Origin: Paludibacteraceae bacterium | GTDB lineage: Bacteria; Bacteroidota; Bacteroidia; Bacteroidales; Paludibacteraceae | NCBI GenBank assembly: GCA_017647145.1 | Contig: JAGCLD010000045.1 | Location: 1-51,938 of the forward strand | DNA: 51,938 bases | Direction of reading: 5' to 3' | In this document: piece by piece, positions 37,228-46,179 of the stretch | How the letters are laid out: each line of letters starts with the position of its first letter | Position numbering within the stretch: position 1 is the first letter of the stretch | Position numbers and translations under genes: made by a program | Notes under the pieces: generated by a model | Databases searched by the model: none | Told to the model about the DNA's origin: nothing | What the model saw: only the letters and a program-made list of their open reading frames with translations

Positions 37228-39711
37228 TTACGATAACAAACTACCAAGCTGATACACACCAAACGACACCAACCATGCCAGCAGAGTAGTATACAAAATG
37301 GCAAATAAAGCCCACTTCCAACTTTTCGACTCCTGTCCTATAGCAACCACCGTAGCCACACAAGGAAAATAAAAGAGAATAAATAGCATATAACTCAATG
37401 CAGCCAATGGGGAAACACCCATACGCTCCGGTAAAGAAGAAGCAGTAACCTCTTCACCATTAGCATATAGCACATTCAAGGTACTAACCACCAATTCCTT
37501 TGCACCTATACCGGTCAGCAATCCAACACCCATTTGCCAATCAAAGCCAAGAGGAGCTATCACAGGTTCCATAGCCTTGCCAATATGACCAATATAAGAC
37601 TGTTCTTGTTGTTGCTGAGCAGTCATTACATCTTCCGTATGAGGAAAATAACCCAAAAACCAAATGATAATAGAAGCAAAAAGAATAATGCCTCCCATTT
37701 TCTTTAAATACTGCTTGCCCTTCTCCCATGTATGCCGCAATATGGATTGTCCGGTAGGCATGCGATAAGGAGGAAGTTCCATAACAAAAGGAGAATCCTC
37801 ACCCTTCACAACAAAGCGACTTAATAAGCGTGCAGCAAAAAAAGCAGTGATTATACTCAAACAATAAAGTGCCAACAACACCAATCCACCATGCGAAGGA
37901 AAAAACGCAGAAGTCAAAAGCAGAAACACAGGAAGTCGCGCACTACAAGACATCAAAGGTACAATCAACATAGTAATTAAACGACTTTTACGACTCTCCA
38001 ATGTGCGAGTAGCCATCACCGCAGGAACATTACATCCAAAACCCATAATCAGAGGGATAAAAGATTTGCCATGCAGTCCCATCTTATGCATAATCTTATC
38101 CATCAAGAAAGCTGCACGCGCCATATATCCCGAATCCTCCATAATCGAAATACAAAAATACAAGATTAAGATATTAGGAAGAAACACTAACACACCACCT
38201 ACGCCACCTATCACACCATCCACCAATAAGTCCTTCAACATGCCATCATTCATGCTGACACGTAAAAAGTCACCAACATAACTCACCAACCTTTCTATCC
38301 ACATCATGGGATATTCCCCAAGAAGAAACGTAGCTTCAAAAATAACAAACAACAAAGTAAAAAATATAGGATAACCCCACACTCTGTGCATCGTAATACT
38401 ATCTATCTTCTGAGTTTGAGTCTCTCGTTGTTGTTTATTCTTCACATACGTCTCTTGCAATGCCCCGGCAATAAAGCCATACTTAGCATTAGTAATAGCA
38501 GCCTCACTATCCTCTTTTAAGATAGAGAAAACACACTTTCTTTCCTTCTCAACAACACTTAAAATACGTTCAGCATTTGGCAAACTCTTAATCACATCAC
38601 TTATTTCGCTATCATTTTCGAGTAATTTAATAGCCAAAAAGCGTGTAGAATAGCGATGTCTGATTTCTTCATTACTAGCAATCTCTTCTTTAATACTATC
38701 AATCGCAGTCTCCAACACCTTACCATGATTAATATGAATATGACGATAAGTACGTTCTATTTCATGTTGTTCATTAGCCACATGGCGAGCATAATCTGCT
38801 GATTGCTGATCATGAACATCCGTCTCATGCCATTCATTCAATTCCTTAAGAATATCCGGGGAAATATTACCTGACTTATCAAAGAAGTCACCTCCTTCAT
38901 ACATATTGATAATAAGGTGAAACAAGTGATCCACACCCAGTCCTTTTTTACATACGGTAGGAATCATCGGAATACCAAACAACACACTCAGTTGTTTATA
39001 ATCTAATTGATCACCACTCTTTTCTAATTCATCATACATATTCAACGCCACAACAACGCGTTGATTCATATCCACCAATTGAGTGGTCAAATATAGATTA
39101 CGCTCCAGATTGGCTGCATCTACCACATTAATAATAACATCCGGAGTTTGTTCTATGATGTACTTACGCACATAGAGTTCTTCGGGTGTATAAGCGGTGA
39201 GAGAATAAGTTCCAGGCAAATCAATGATACGAAAATCATAACCTTGAAAGCGAAATAGACCTTCTTTTGCATCTACGGTCACACCCGAATAATTGCCCAC
39301 ATGTTCATGACTACCCGATGCTATATTAAACAAAGAAGTCTTGCCACAATTAGGGTTACCTACCAAAACAACATTAATTGTACGACGTTTACCCAATGCT
39401 ATACGCTTCAGTTGTTCATCAGTAAGAGTATGTTCTTCGTTGATTGAACCATGCGAAGTGGGTAATACATCTTGGTGCAATGCCTCTTCTAAGGTAATGA
39501 TTTCAATCATAGTAGCTTCTTTTCGACGCAAAGAAACCTCATAATCCATCACCTGATACTTCACCGGGTCATGAAAAGGGGCATTCATCACAGCTTGAAC
39601 TACCTTACCTTTAATAAACCCCATCTCAACAATGCGTTTACGAAACCCACCATGGCCCAACACCTTGACCACGACACCCTTTTCTCCTTCTCTTAACTCT
39701 GATAAACGCAT
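37228..39711 (-). CDS. feoB: Ferrous iron transporter FeoB with fused FeoA domain
   Basis: 827 aa. N-terminal FeoA/SH3-like domain (about 1-75: MRLSELREGEKGVVV, MGFIKGKVV), linker, then the FeoB G domain with G1 GNPNCGKTS, G3 DLPGTYSLT and G4 NMYDE, and a C-terminal membrane part with two Gate motifs (MGFGCNVPAVMATR and LVVSTLNVLYANG region). It imports Fe(II) across the inner membrane. The FeoA-FeoB fusion is usual in Bacteroidota. A -7 box lies 25 bp upstream. Confidence 0.97.
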   Translation of the reverse strand: MRLSELREGEKGVVVKVLGHGGFRKRIVEMGFIKGKVVQAVMNAPFHDPVKYQVMDYEVSLRRKEATMIEIITLEEALHQDVLPTSHGSINEEHTLTDEQLKRIALGKRRTINVVLVGNPNCGKTSLFNIASGSHEHVGNYSGVTVDAKEGLFRFQGYDFRIIDLPGTYSLTAYTPEELYVRKYIIEQTPDVIINVVDAANLERNLYLTTQLVDMNQRVVVALNMYDELEKSGDQLDYKQLSVLFGIPMIPTVCKKGLGVDHLFHLIINMYEGGDFFDKSGNISPDILKELNEWHETDVHDQQSADYARHVANEQHEIERTYRHIHINHGKVLETAIDSIKEEIASNEEIRHRYSTRFLAIKLLENDSEISDVIKSLPNAERILSVVEKERKCVFSILKEDSEAAITNAKYGFIAGALQETYVKNKQQRETQTQKIDSITMHRVWGYPIFFTLLFVIFEATFLLGEYPMMWIERLVSYVGDFLRVSMNDGMLKDLLVDGVIGGVGGVLVFLPNILILYFCISIMEDSGYMARAAFLMDKIMHKMGLHGKSFIPLIMGFGCNVPAVMATRTLESRKSRLITMLIVPLMSCSARLPVFLLLTSAFFPSHGGLVLLALYCLSIITAFFAARLLSRFVVKGEDSPFVMELPPYRMPTGQSILRHTWEKGKQYLKKMGGIILFASIIIWFLGYFPHTEDVMTAQQQQEQSYIGHIGKAMEPVIAPLGFDWQMGVGLLTGIGAKELVVSTLNVLYANGEEVTASSLPERMGVSPLAALSYMLFILFYFPCVATVVAIGQESKSWKWALFAILYTTLLAWLVSFGVYQLGSLLS

Positions 39712-39735
39712 AACCTATGTTATAAAAATCAATTA

Positions 39736-39743
39736 CAAAGATA
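39736..39743 (-). promoter_or_regulatory. -7 box of feoB
   Basis: TATCTTTG on the minus strand, exact TAnnTTTG match, 24 nt before the feoB ATG. No matching -33 box; I see no obvious Fur-type palindrome, though I cannot scan for one. Confidence 0.45.
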
Positions 39744-39807
39744 AATCTAATTCACAATCTATACTGTTTAAGATTGTACAATACCCACCAATGAGTATCA
39801 ATATTAA

Positions 39808-40941
39808 TTATTCTATTACCAACAAGCCACTAATCTTATCTTTAAAGCCCGTATTCTCCATAATCCCTGTAAAGGAAGTAGCACCCGGACCAAAGGAATA
39901 AATAGGCACCATAGAGGCAGAGTGTCCTGTTGTAGCAAAGGTGGCCTGATAGCGCTTATTCTTTTGCTTCTGAGCACCCTTGCTTGATTGTTCTTGCCAA
40001 GTTGATAGATCCTTATCTGTCTCTTGTACTAACGACAATCCACCCGTTTCATGATCTGCAGTCACTATCACTAAAGTTTCTCCATTGTTTTGGGCAAAAT
40101 CAAGGGCTTTACCTATTGCAGCATCAAAATCAAATAGTTCTTCTAACAAGACTGGAAGATTATTACCATGAGCAGCCCAATCTATTTGCGAGCCTTCTAC
40201 CATTAAGAAGAATCCCTCCGGCTTCTTGCTCAACACATCAATAGCTTTTTCCACTGCTCTAGGCAACACATCACCACGTTCTGGCATTTGGGGTATATCA
40301 TAGGAATTACCACGCAGGAAGCCATAAAAACGGTCACTATTAACTTGACATATCGAATCTATTCCTTCCACTACACAATAACCCTTCTCCTGTAATTCTA
40401 ACAGCAAATTACGTCCATCCTCACGCTCCTCAAATGCTTTCCTGTCACCGCCTACACACACATCAATGTCCAGTCCTAAATAGTCCATGGCAATGGCTTC
40501 ATTCATGTGTCGATTAGGTTGATGAGCCACAAAAGATGCGGGTGTTGCATGCGTCAACCCACATGTTACTACCACCCCTGTTGCTAAGCCATTGCGTTCT
40601 GCCATCTCCAATATAGATTCCACGGCTACCGAGTCAGGTGTCACACCAATCATACCATTCGTTGTCTTAACACCACAAGCAATGGCTGTACCTCCTGCAC
40701 CTGAATCCGTCACATAATGACTGGCTGAATAAGTCTTAGACAAACCCACATGCGTACAACGCTCTATGTTCAAACCATTTTCCGACTCTGCCATAGCTGC
40801 TGTTACGTGAGCCAACCCCATTCCGTCACCTATAAATAAGATAACATTCTTGGGTTGATTAACCTGTTGCACATCTGATTGCTTAACGCATCCACTGTGT
40901 ACGAATAAAAGCAAAAGGAAAACATAAACTATTCTTTTCAT
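39808..40941 (-). CDS. Alkaline phosphatase (lipoprotein)
   Basis: 377 aa. Lipoprotein-type signal (MKRIVYVFLLLLFVHSGC). Alkaline phosphatase fold: metal Asp39 in FIGDGMG, nucleophile Ser80 in VTDSGAGGTAIACG, and TADHETGG for zinc ligands. Releases phosphate from monoesters outside the inner membrane. It follows the MerR-like gene by 24 bp at the end of the parA-to-merR run. No Pho-box is recognisable. Confidence 0.92.
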   Translation of the reverse strand: MKRIVYVFLLLLFVHSGCVKQSDVQQVNQPKNVILFIGDGMGLAHVTAAMAESENGLNIERCTHVGLSKTYSASHYVTDSGAGGTAIACGVKTTNGMIGVTPDSVAVESILEMAERNGLATGVVVTCGLTHATPASFVAHQPNRHMNEAIAMDYLGLDIDVCVGGDRKAFEEREDGRNLLLELQEKGYCVVEGIDSICQVNSDRFYGFLRGNSYDIPQMPERGDVLPRAVEKAIDVLSKKPEGFFLMVEGSQIDWAAHGNNLPVLLEELFDFDAAIGKALDFAQNNGETLVIVTADHETGGLSLVQETDKDLSTWQEQSSKGAQKQKNKRYQATFATTGHSASMVPIYSFGPGATSFTGIMENTGFKDKISGLLVIE

Positions 40942-40965
40942 AATCTAACTATGCTTATGCAGGTG

Positions 40966-41280
40966 TTATAAAAATCTCTTTATTTCAACAAGTTCTTGTT
41001 TTATATTCTTCAGGGATTCAGCTATTTGTTGTTTCCTTGCAATCTCATCCGGACGAGATTGCAGTCTGTGTTTCGCCCCATCAACATGCATTTTCTGGTC
41101 TGCCAACAAGTACACTATCTGCTTCACCTTTTCAATGTCTTCAGTCGTATAACGCCGTCTTCCTCCGGGTGTACGCGATGGTCTTAACTGTACAAACTCA
41201 GTTTCCCAATAACGCAAAGTGCTTTCTGACACACCAATCATGGCGGCTACTTCTTTGATGGTATAATAGAGTTTTTCCAT
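40966..41280 (-). CDS. MerR-family HTH regulator
   Basis: 104 aa. N-terminal winged helix typical of MerR: YYTIKEVAAMIGVSESTLRY, then WETEF and GGRRRYTTEDIEKV. The C-terminal part is a short coiled coil with no cysteine effector site, so it is not a metal sensor of classical type. Begins 2 bp after mltD and ends 24 bp before the phosphatase. Targets unknown. Confidence 0.9.
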   Translation of the reverse strand: MEKLYYTIKEVAAMIGVSESTLRYWETEFVQLRPSRTPGGRRRYTTEDIEKVKQIVYLLADQKMHVDGAKHRLQSRPDEIARKQQIAESLKNIKQELVEIKRFL

Positions 41281-41282
41281 GT

Positions 41283-42548
41283 TTAATGATAAATCTTGAG
41301 AGTTTGCCCTACTCGGATGGTAGTGCCTTTGATATTATTCCATTTCTTCAGTTGTGCAACCGACACCCTGTACTTCTGTGCAATTCCTCCTAAAGTATTA
41401 CCCGACTTCACTTTGTAGTAAATCACGCCATTACCATAAACGTGTCCACTCTGTTGAGCCATGTTAATCTCTGCTCTTCTGTTATTTATCAATTCATCCG
41501 CCTTATACGCTAATACTTCTTGTTCTTTATCAATGTACAGTTCAGCATACGAAGCCGGTAAGCAAATGGAATAAGCCTTTCCATTGCCGGGAATCACATC
41601 TCGGCGATACTGAGGATTCAACATTCTCAACTCCTCTATGGGCACATTCAACACATGTGCCAGTTGTTCAAGGTGAATCCGATGAGTTGTCATAATCGTA
41701 TCCACCACCACAGGCATATTCACCTTTTGAGCACACACATTATGCTCACAATGATAATTCATTGCATAGTTGGCTGCAATAAAGATAGGGACATACCCAC
41801 GTGTCTCGCGAGGCAAATAAGGATAGATTGCCCAATAGTCACGCTTACCACCAGAACGTCGTATAGCTTTGTTCACATTGCCCGGACCACAATTATAGGC
41901 AGCTATCACCAGATGCCAATCTCCATAAATGCCATACAAGTCTTTTAAATAACGACACGCCGCATCAGTTGATTTCAATGGATCACAGCGTTCATCAATC
42001 AGACTATTAATCTCCAGTCCATACATTCTTCCGGTTGAAACAATAAACTGCCACAAACCTGCTGCACCTGCATGCGAAACGATAGTTGGCTTCAGAGCAG
42101 ATTCTATGATAGGAAGATACTTTAATTCTAAGGGCAAATCATGTCGCGTCAAGGCTTCCTCAAAAATAGGAAAATAATAAGTGGACAATCCCAACAAAGT
42201 GCCCAATTGTTGCCTGCGTTTCATCACATACATATCTATAAACGCGCGCACCTTGTCGTTATAGGGCATCTCCATCACATAGGGCAAACGGCTAAGACGT
42301 GCCACATACACTGAGTCTGCATACGTGGGTGCAGAAGCCGTAGTGTCACATTCATCCTCCTCTACATACGTCATCACCCAATCTTCCAACAGATTACCCA
42401 ACATGTCATCCACTGCATCACGCACATTCAACACCGAATCTTTTGTGCCCGTGTGAAACACAGAATCCGTCAGCACCATATCTGCATAAACATGGATTGG
42501 GATAAATAACAACAATATGCTGACTAAAGAAATAGAACTTATTCTCAT
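41283..42548 (-). CDS. mltD: Membrane-bound lytic murein transglycosylase D-like
   Basis: 421 aa. Signal peptide (MRISSISLVSILLLFIPIHVYA), SLT domain (about 135-260) with catalytic Glu149 in YLPIIESALKP, followed by AGAAGLWQF and AAYNCGPGNV. One LysM domain at the C-terminus (KVKSGNTLGGIAQKYRVS). No lipobox, unlike E. coli MltD. It cuts the glycan strand of peptidoglycan to anhydro ends. Lies 5 bp after the DUF5683 gene. Confidence 0.93.
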   Translation of the reverse strand: MRISSISLVSILLLFIPIHVYADMVLTDSVFHTGTKDSVLNVRDAVDDMLGNLLEDWVMTYVEEDECDTTASAPTYADSVYVARLSRLPYVMEMPYNDKVRAFIDMYVMKRRQQLGTLLGLSTYYFPIFEEALTRHDLPLELKYLPIIESALKPTIVSHAGAAGLWQFIVSTGRMYGLEINSLIDERCDPLKSTDAACRYLKDLYGIYGDWHLVIAAYNCGPGNVNKAIRRSGGKRDYWAIYPYLPRETRGYVPIFIAANYAMNYHCEHNVCAQKVNMPVVVDTIMTTHRIHLEQLAHVLNVPIEELRMLNPQYRRDVIPGNGKAYSICLPASYAELYIDKEQEVLAYKADELINNRRAEINMAQQSGHVYGNGVIYYKVKSGNTLGGIAQKYRVSVAQLKKWNNIKGTTIRVGQTLKIYH

Positions 42549-42553
42549 GAATA

Positions 42554-43240
42554 TTAAAAATTAATGGTTAATTGCAGAGAAGCAGCTTTCTGTCTGTTCT
42601 GCTCTCCATACTCCAAAATACCGGGTGTTATATACATCGACAAATCCGGTGATATATCAAAATCATACAACTGAGCATCAACATACGCATCCACTAAAGT
42701 CAAAGCATAAAACACTACAGAGATGATAATACTCAGGTCGCGATAACGCCTGAATGTATTCTGACGTGTCTGCAAGGTCCTGCTATACTGACTGATTCCT
42801 CCAAGACTTTCCAGCGTATAACCCTCCGGAAGTATGTCCATAAAAGAATTGCTTGTAGGGTCATTGTCAATGATATCACGATAAGCTGTCTTATAATCCA
42901 CATAGCGTGTACCCGTCCATGAAATAGCGTATGCACAGCCTAAGAAACCTCCATACACAATGGGTAATTTCCAATACTTACGGTTGTAAATCTGCCCATA
43001 GCCGGGTATGATAGCACCCATCCAAACCGCACGCATTGGGTCGGGCTTAAACACCACCAATTGTGTGTCAATCTCAATGGGTTTCACTTCTCCATAACGC
43101 ATCGTCGCTGTATCCTTTCTTGAATGATAAGTTCTTTCCTCAATGAACGATGGAACTGTGTCATGCACATCGGCACACACATTTCCTGCACTCACAAGGA
43201 GCAATAACATCAACAAAAGAAACATTCTACGAACCAACAC
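42554..43240 (-). CDS. DUF5683 membrane protein
   Basis: 228 aa starting at GTG 43240, which keeps the RR pair before the hydrophobic N-terminus; an ATG at 43225 would remove it. DUF5683 core: VWMGAIIPGYGQIYNRKYWKLPIVYGG, then a second hydrophobic span (SIIISVVFYALTLVDAYVDAQLYDFD). Likely an envelope protein of unknown function, conserved with parA-parB and mltD in Bacteroidales. 20 bp after parB, 5 bp before mltD. Confidence 0.85.
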   Translation of the reverse strand: MLVRRMFLLLMLLLLVSAGNVCADVHDTVPSFIEERTYHSRKDTATMRYGEVKPIEIDTQLVVFKPDPMRAVWMGAIIPGYGQIYNRKYWKLPIVYGGFLGCAYAISWTGTRYVDYKTAYRDIIDNDPTSNSFMDILPEGYTLESLGGISQYSRTLQTRQNTFRRYRDLSIIISVVFYALTLVDAYVDAQLYDFDISPDLSMYITPGILEYGEQNRQKAASLQLTINF

Positions 43241-43260
43241 GCGACATCTCGGTTTAATGA

Positions 43261-44127
43261 TTACGAAATTCTATCCAAGAGAGCCAAAATCCGATTAAGT
43301 TCTTCATCATTCTTAAACGGAACACTGATCTTGCCCTTCCCTTCTTGATTACAAGAGAATGACACCTTAGTGCCAAACACCTCTGACAATCGGTTTTGTA
43401 ATTCTTTACACTCAGGCAGTGATTTCACCTTCTGCGACGAATCATTTCCTCCCTCACGCTGAGGATTACGCACCAACTCTTCTATTTTACGCACAGAGAG
43501 TCCTTCCGACACAACACGCTTATACAAAGCAATCTGTGATGCTGCATCATCCAATGCAAGCAAAGCACGCGCATGCCCCATCTCTATCTTGTGTTCTTTA
43601 ATCCCCAATTGTATTTCTGCGGGCAAGCGGAGTAAACGCAGATAATTGGCGATGGTTGCACGCTTCTTCCCTACTCGCTCACTCATACGTTCTTGAGTCA
43701 AGTTATATTCATCAATCAAGCGTTGATAAGCTAATGCTATCTCAATGGCATCCAAATCCTCACGTTGAATATTCTCAATGAGTGCCATTTCCATGATTTG
43801 CTCATCTGCCACAGTACGTATGTAGGCGGGAATCGTTGTCAGTTGAGCCATTTTGGCTGCCCTATAACGACGCTCACCTGCGATAATCATATAACTTGAG
43901 TCTGAATTCTTATGCAAGGTAATGGGAGAAATCACACCCAACTCGCGAATGGAGGCTGCCAATTCACTCAAAGCCTCTTCGTCAAAATTCTTGCGAGGTT
44001 GATTAGGATTTGGAACAATCTCGCTTAAACGAACCTCACATATTGAAGAAGAACCGTTAGTAGAAACATGCTCTGTATCAATCAATGCATCAAGGCCTCT
44101 TCCCAATGAAAAACTCTTCTTTGCCAT
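43261..44127 (-). CDS. parB: Chromosome partitioning protein ParB
   Basis: 288 aa. N-terminal clamp domain with SEIVPNPNQPRKNFD and the CTP-binding GERRYRAAK box, then ENIQREDLDAIEIA, the helix-turn-helix (TQERMSERVGKKRATIANYLRLLRLP, about 140-165), and a C-terminal dimerisation region. Binds parS and spreads. 8 bp after parA. No parS palindrome of the GTTTCACGTGAAAC kind is visible in the window. Confidence 0.97.
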   Translation of the reverse strand: MAKKSFSLGRGLDALIDTEHVSTNGSSSICEVRLSEIVPNPNQPRKNFDEEALSELAASIRELGVISPITLHKNSDSSYMIIAGERRYRAAKMAQLTTIPAYIRTVADEQIMEMALIENIQREDLDAIEIALAYQRLIDEYNLTQERMSERVGKKRATIANYLRLLRLPAEIQLGIKEHKIEMGHARALLALDDAASQIALYKRVVSEGLSVRKIEELVRNPQREGGNDSSQKVKSLPECKELQNRLSEVFGTKVSFSCNQEGKGKISVPFKNDEELNRILALLDRIS

Positions 44128-44135
44128 AATCTCTG

Positions 44136-44903
44136 CTATTTTGTTGTTCGTTGAATCAATTCTTTGGCTAAATCAAGATAGTTACATGCTCCTTTTGACT
44201 CTGCATCATACAGCAACACGGGCTTACCATGACTCGGAGCCTCGCTCAAGCGTACATTACGCGCTATAACGGTATCAAACACCATATTGCGAAAATGTTT
44301 CTTCACTTCATCATACACTTGGTTCGCAAGGCGTAAACGATTGTCATACATTGTCAATAAGAAACCTTCAATAGCCAAATTCGGATTCAACTTACCTTTA
44401 ATAATCTTAATCGTATTCAGCAACTTGCTGATTCCTTCTAAGGCAAAATACTCACACTGCACAGGAATAATCACAGCATCTGATGCCGTGAGAGAATTCA
44501 CAGTAATAAGACCTAAGGAAGGAGAACAGTCAATCAAGATATAATCATAACTATCCTTCAAACATTCAAGCATGCCACACATTATCTTCTCACGGTCTTC
44601 CATCTCAAGCATTTCTATCTCTGCACCAACAAGGTCTATATGCGATGGCATCACATCCAGATTGTCTAATTCTGTCGATTGAATAGCCTGCTGAGCCGGC
44701 ACACCGTCAATCAAACATTCATAAATCGTAAAATCAATATTTCGGATATCAATTCCTAATCCGGATGAAGCATTGGCCTGTGGATCGGCATCCACCAACA
44801 ACACTTTCTTACCCAATGATGCTAAAGATGCTGCCAGATTAATGGCTGTGGTGGTCTTGCCCACCCCTCCTTTTTGATTCGCTAACGCAATTATTCTTCC
44901 CAT
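44136..44903 (-). CDS. parA: Chromosome partitioning ATPase ParA/Soj
   Basis: 255 aa. Deviant Walker A KGGVGKTTTAINLAASLA with the signature lysine, Walker A' DADPQANASSGLG, Walker B DYILIDCSPSLG. Drives origin segregation with ParB. Starts a six-gene minus-strand run (parA, parB, DUF5683, mltD, merR, phosphatase). The 43-bp gap upstream is A/T-rich. Confidence 0.97.
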   Translation of the reverse strand: MGRIIALANQKGGVGKTTTAINLAASLASLGKKVLLVDADPQANASSGLGIDIRNIDFTIYECLIDGVPAQQAIQSTELDNLDVMPSHIDLVGAEIEMLEMEDREKIMCGMLECLKDSYDYILIDCSPSLGLITVNSLTASDAVIIPVQCEYFALEGISKLLNTIKIIKGKLNPNLAIEGFLLTMYDNRLRLANQVYDEVKKHFRNMVFDTVIARNVRLSEAPSHGKPVLLYDAESKGACNYLDLAKELIQRTTK

Positions 44904-44946
44904 ATATATTTTTAATTTATTATGTTCGTTATTTATATTGTTTCTC

Positions 44947-45966
44947 TTATTTCAAGCAATTCTCCACCACAGAGATGATATGTCCAACATCATGATTCAT
45001 GCAAGCAAAATCCCCTCGTTTACACTCATTCACGCCATTCACAGAACACGGACGACACGCCACATCCAGTTGCAAGATGTCATCTTCGCGTTGTGCCCAT
45101 GCTGAATAACCAACATCAGGATGCGTACCACCCCAAATGCTCACAGCACGAAGTCCTACCAACGATGCCAAATGTTGATTAGCCGAATCCATACACAACA
45201 TCACATCAAGATGGCGCATCAATTCAAACTCCTCTTCTAACCGCAAATTTCCTGCCACACACGTCACATCACTAAAAATCATCGACCACTGACGCAACAT
45301 TTCACTCTCCACTCTGCCTGCACCAAACAAGAAAACGCGCACATCATCTCGGCTCGCAAAGTGTGCAATCACTTCTTTTGTCAGTCGATAAGGCAACACA
45401 TTACTTTTGTATTTTGCAAAAGGCGCTATCCCTATCCACTTACCCACTTTCTCCCCATACATCACCTCTATACGCGCCGACAAAAGGGGATCTGTCAACA
45501 TCGGTTGAAAATGACCCTTCCAGTTCAGTCCCACCTGAGAAAACACATCGGCATAACGCCATATCTCACTCCTCAGTGCTTGTAGTCCCTTCGCACCCTT
45601 CTGCACAAAAGTCTTCTTACTCCTCTTCTCCTCACACAAGGAATAAACGGGCTTGCGTCTCATGCGAAAAAAAACAGAAAACAATCGGGTCTTCCAACTA
45701 TGCTGTAAATCCACCACATAATCCACCGACCACTCATCAGTAATCTGTTTATACAGTCGTCTCAAACCTAAAAATCCGCCATGTTTACCTTGAAAGTCAA
45801 GCTCAAAAAAATGCACATTAGGCACACCGGAAAACATCGCTGCCAGTTTCTTCTGCGAAACATATACAAACGTATCATTCGGATGTTCATGAGCCAGTGT
45901 AGCAACAACAGGAACTGTCATTGCCACATTACCAATAGAAGAAAATCGCAACACTAAATACGTCAT
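44947..45966 (-). CDS. Glycosyltransferase family 9 (heptosyltransferase-like)
   Basis: 339 aa from ATG 45966; the open frame reaches 46116, but that part overlaps the upstream terminator and promoter. GT9 pattern: MTYLVLRFSSIGNVAMTVPV at the start and CMDSANQHLASLVGLRAVSIWGGTHP near the end, where the ADP-sugar binds. Likely adds a heptose-type or related sugar to LPS core. Has its own two-box promoter. Ends 43 bp before parA. Confidence 0.9.
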   Translation of the reverse strand: MTYLVLRFSSIGNVAMTVPVVATLAHEHPNDTFVYVSQKKLAAMFSGVPNVHFFELDFQGKHGGFLGLRRLYKQITDEWSVDYVVDLQHSWKTRLFSVFFRMRRKPVYSLCEEKRSKKTFVQKGAKGLQALRSEIWRYADVFSQVGLNWKGHFQPMLTDPLLSARIEVMYGEKVGKWIGIAPFAKYKSNVLPYRLTKEVIAHFASRDDVRVFLFGAGRVESEMLRQWSMIFSDVTCVAGNLRLEEEFELMRHLDVMLCMDSANQHLASLVGLRAVSIWGGTHPDVGYSAWAQREDDILQLDVACRPCSVNGVNECKRGDFACMNHDVGHIISVVENCLK

Positions 45967-45989
45967 ATACCGGCTGATTTTATAATTTG

Positions 45990-46021
45990 CAAAATTACGA
46001 AAACAAGCGTAAAAAGACAAA
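45990..46021 (-). promoter_or_regulatory. Promoter of the GT9 gene
   Basis: On the minus strand TTTG (46018-46021), 20-nt spacer, TAATTTTG (45990-45997). The -7 box ends 23 nt before ATG 45966, which decides the start of the GT9 gene. Confidence 0.8.
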
Positions 46022-46087
46022 TCAACCACATGCATACTTATCAACAATTCCCTTATCCACCACTCCAATGATTTAACTCCCCTACGA

Positions 46088-46136
46088 CAAAAAAAACAAA
46101 ACAGTCTCAACCACATCGATTCACGGGTTAAGACTG
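46088..46136 (-). terminator. Terminator of the DUF3298 gene
   Basis: 11-bp stem with one mismatch (46102-46112 with 46126-46136) followed in the minus direction by TTTTGTTTTTTTT. About 43 bp after the DUF3298 stop. Confidence 0.85.
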
Positions 46137-46179
46137 CTTAGGGCTCAGAACATGCTCTATGCTCACACAGAGCTATCTA

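Noticed and set aside
43261..44903. parS site near parAB
   Set aside because: I looked for GTTTCACGTGAAAC-like palindromes and found none in this stretch or elsewhere in the window by reading.
44947..46116. GT9 protein starting at 46116
   Set aside because: The first 50 codons cover the DUF3298 terminator and the GT9 promoter and encode no recognisable sequence.
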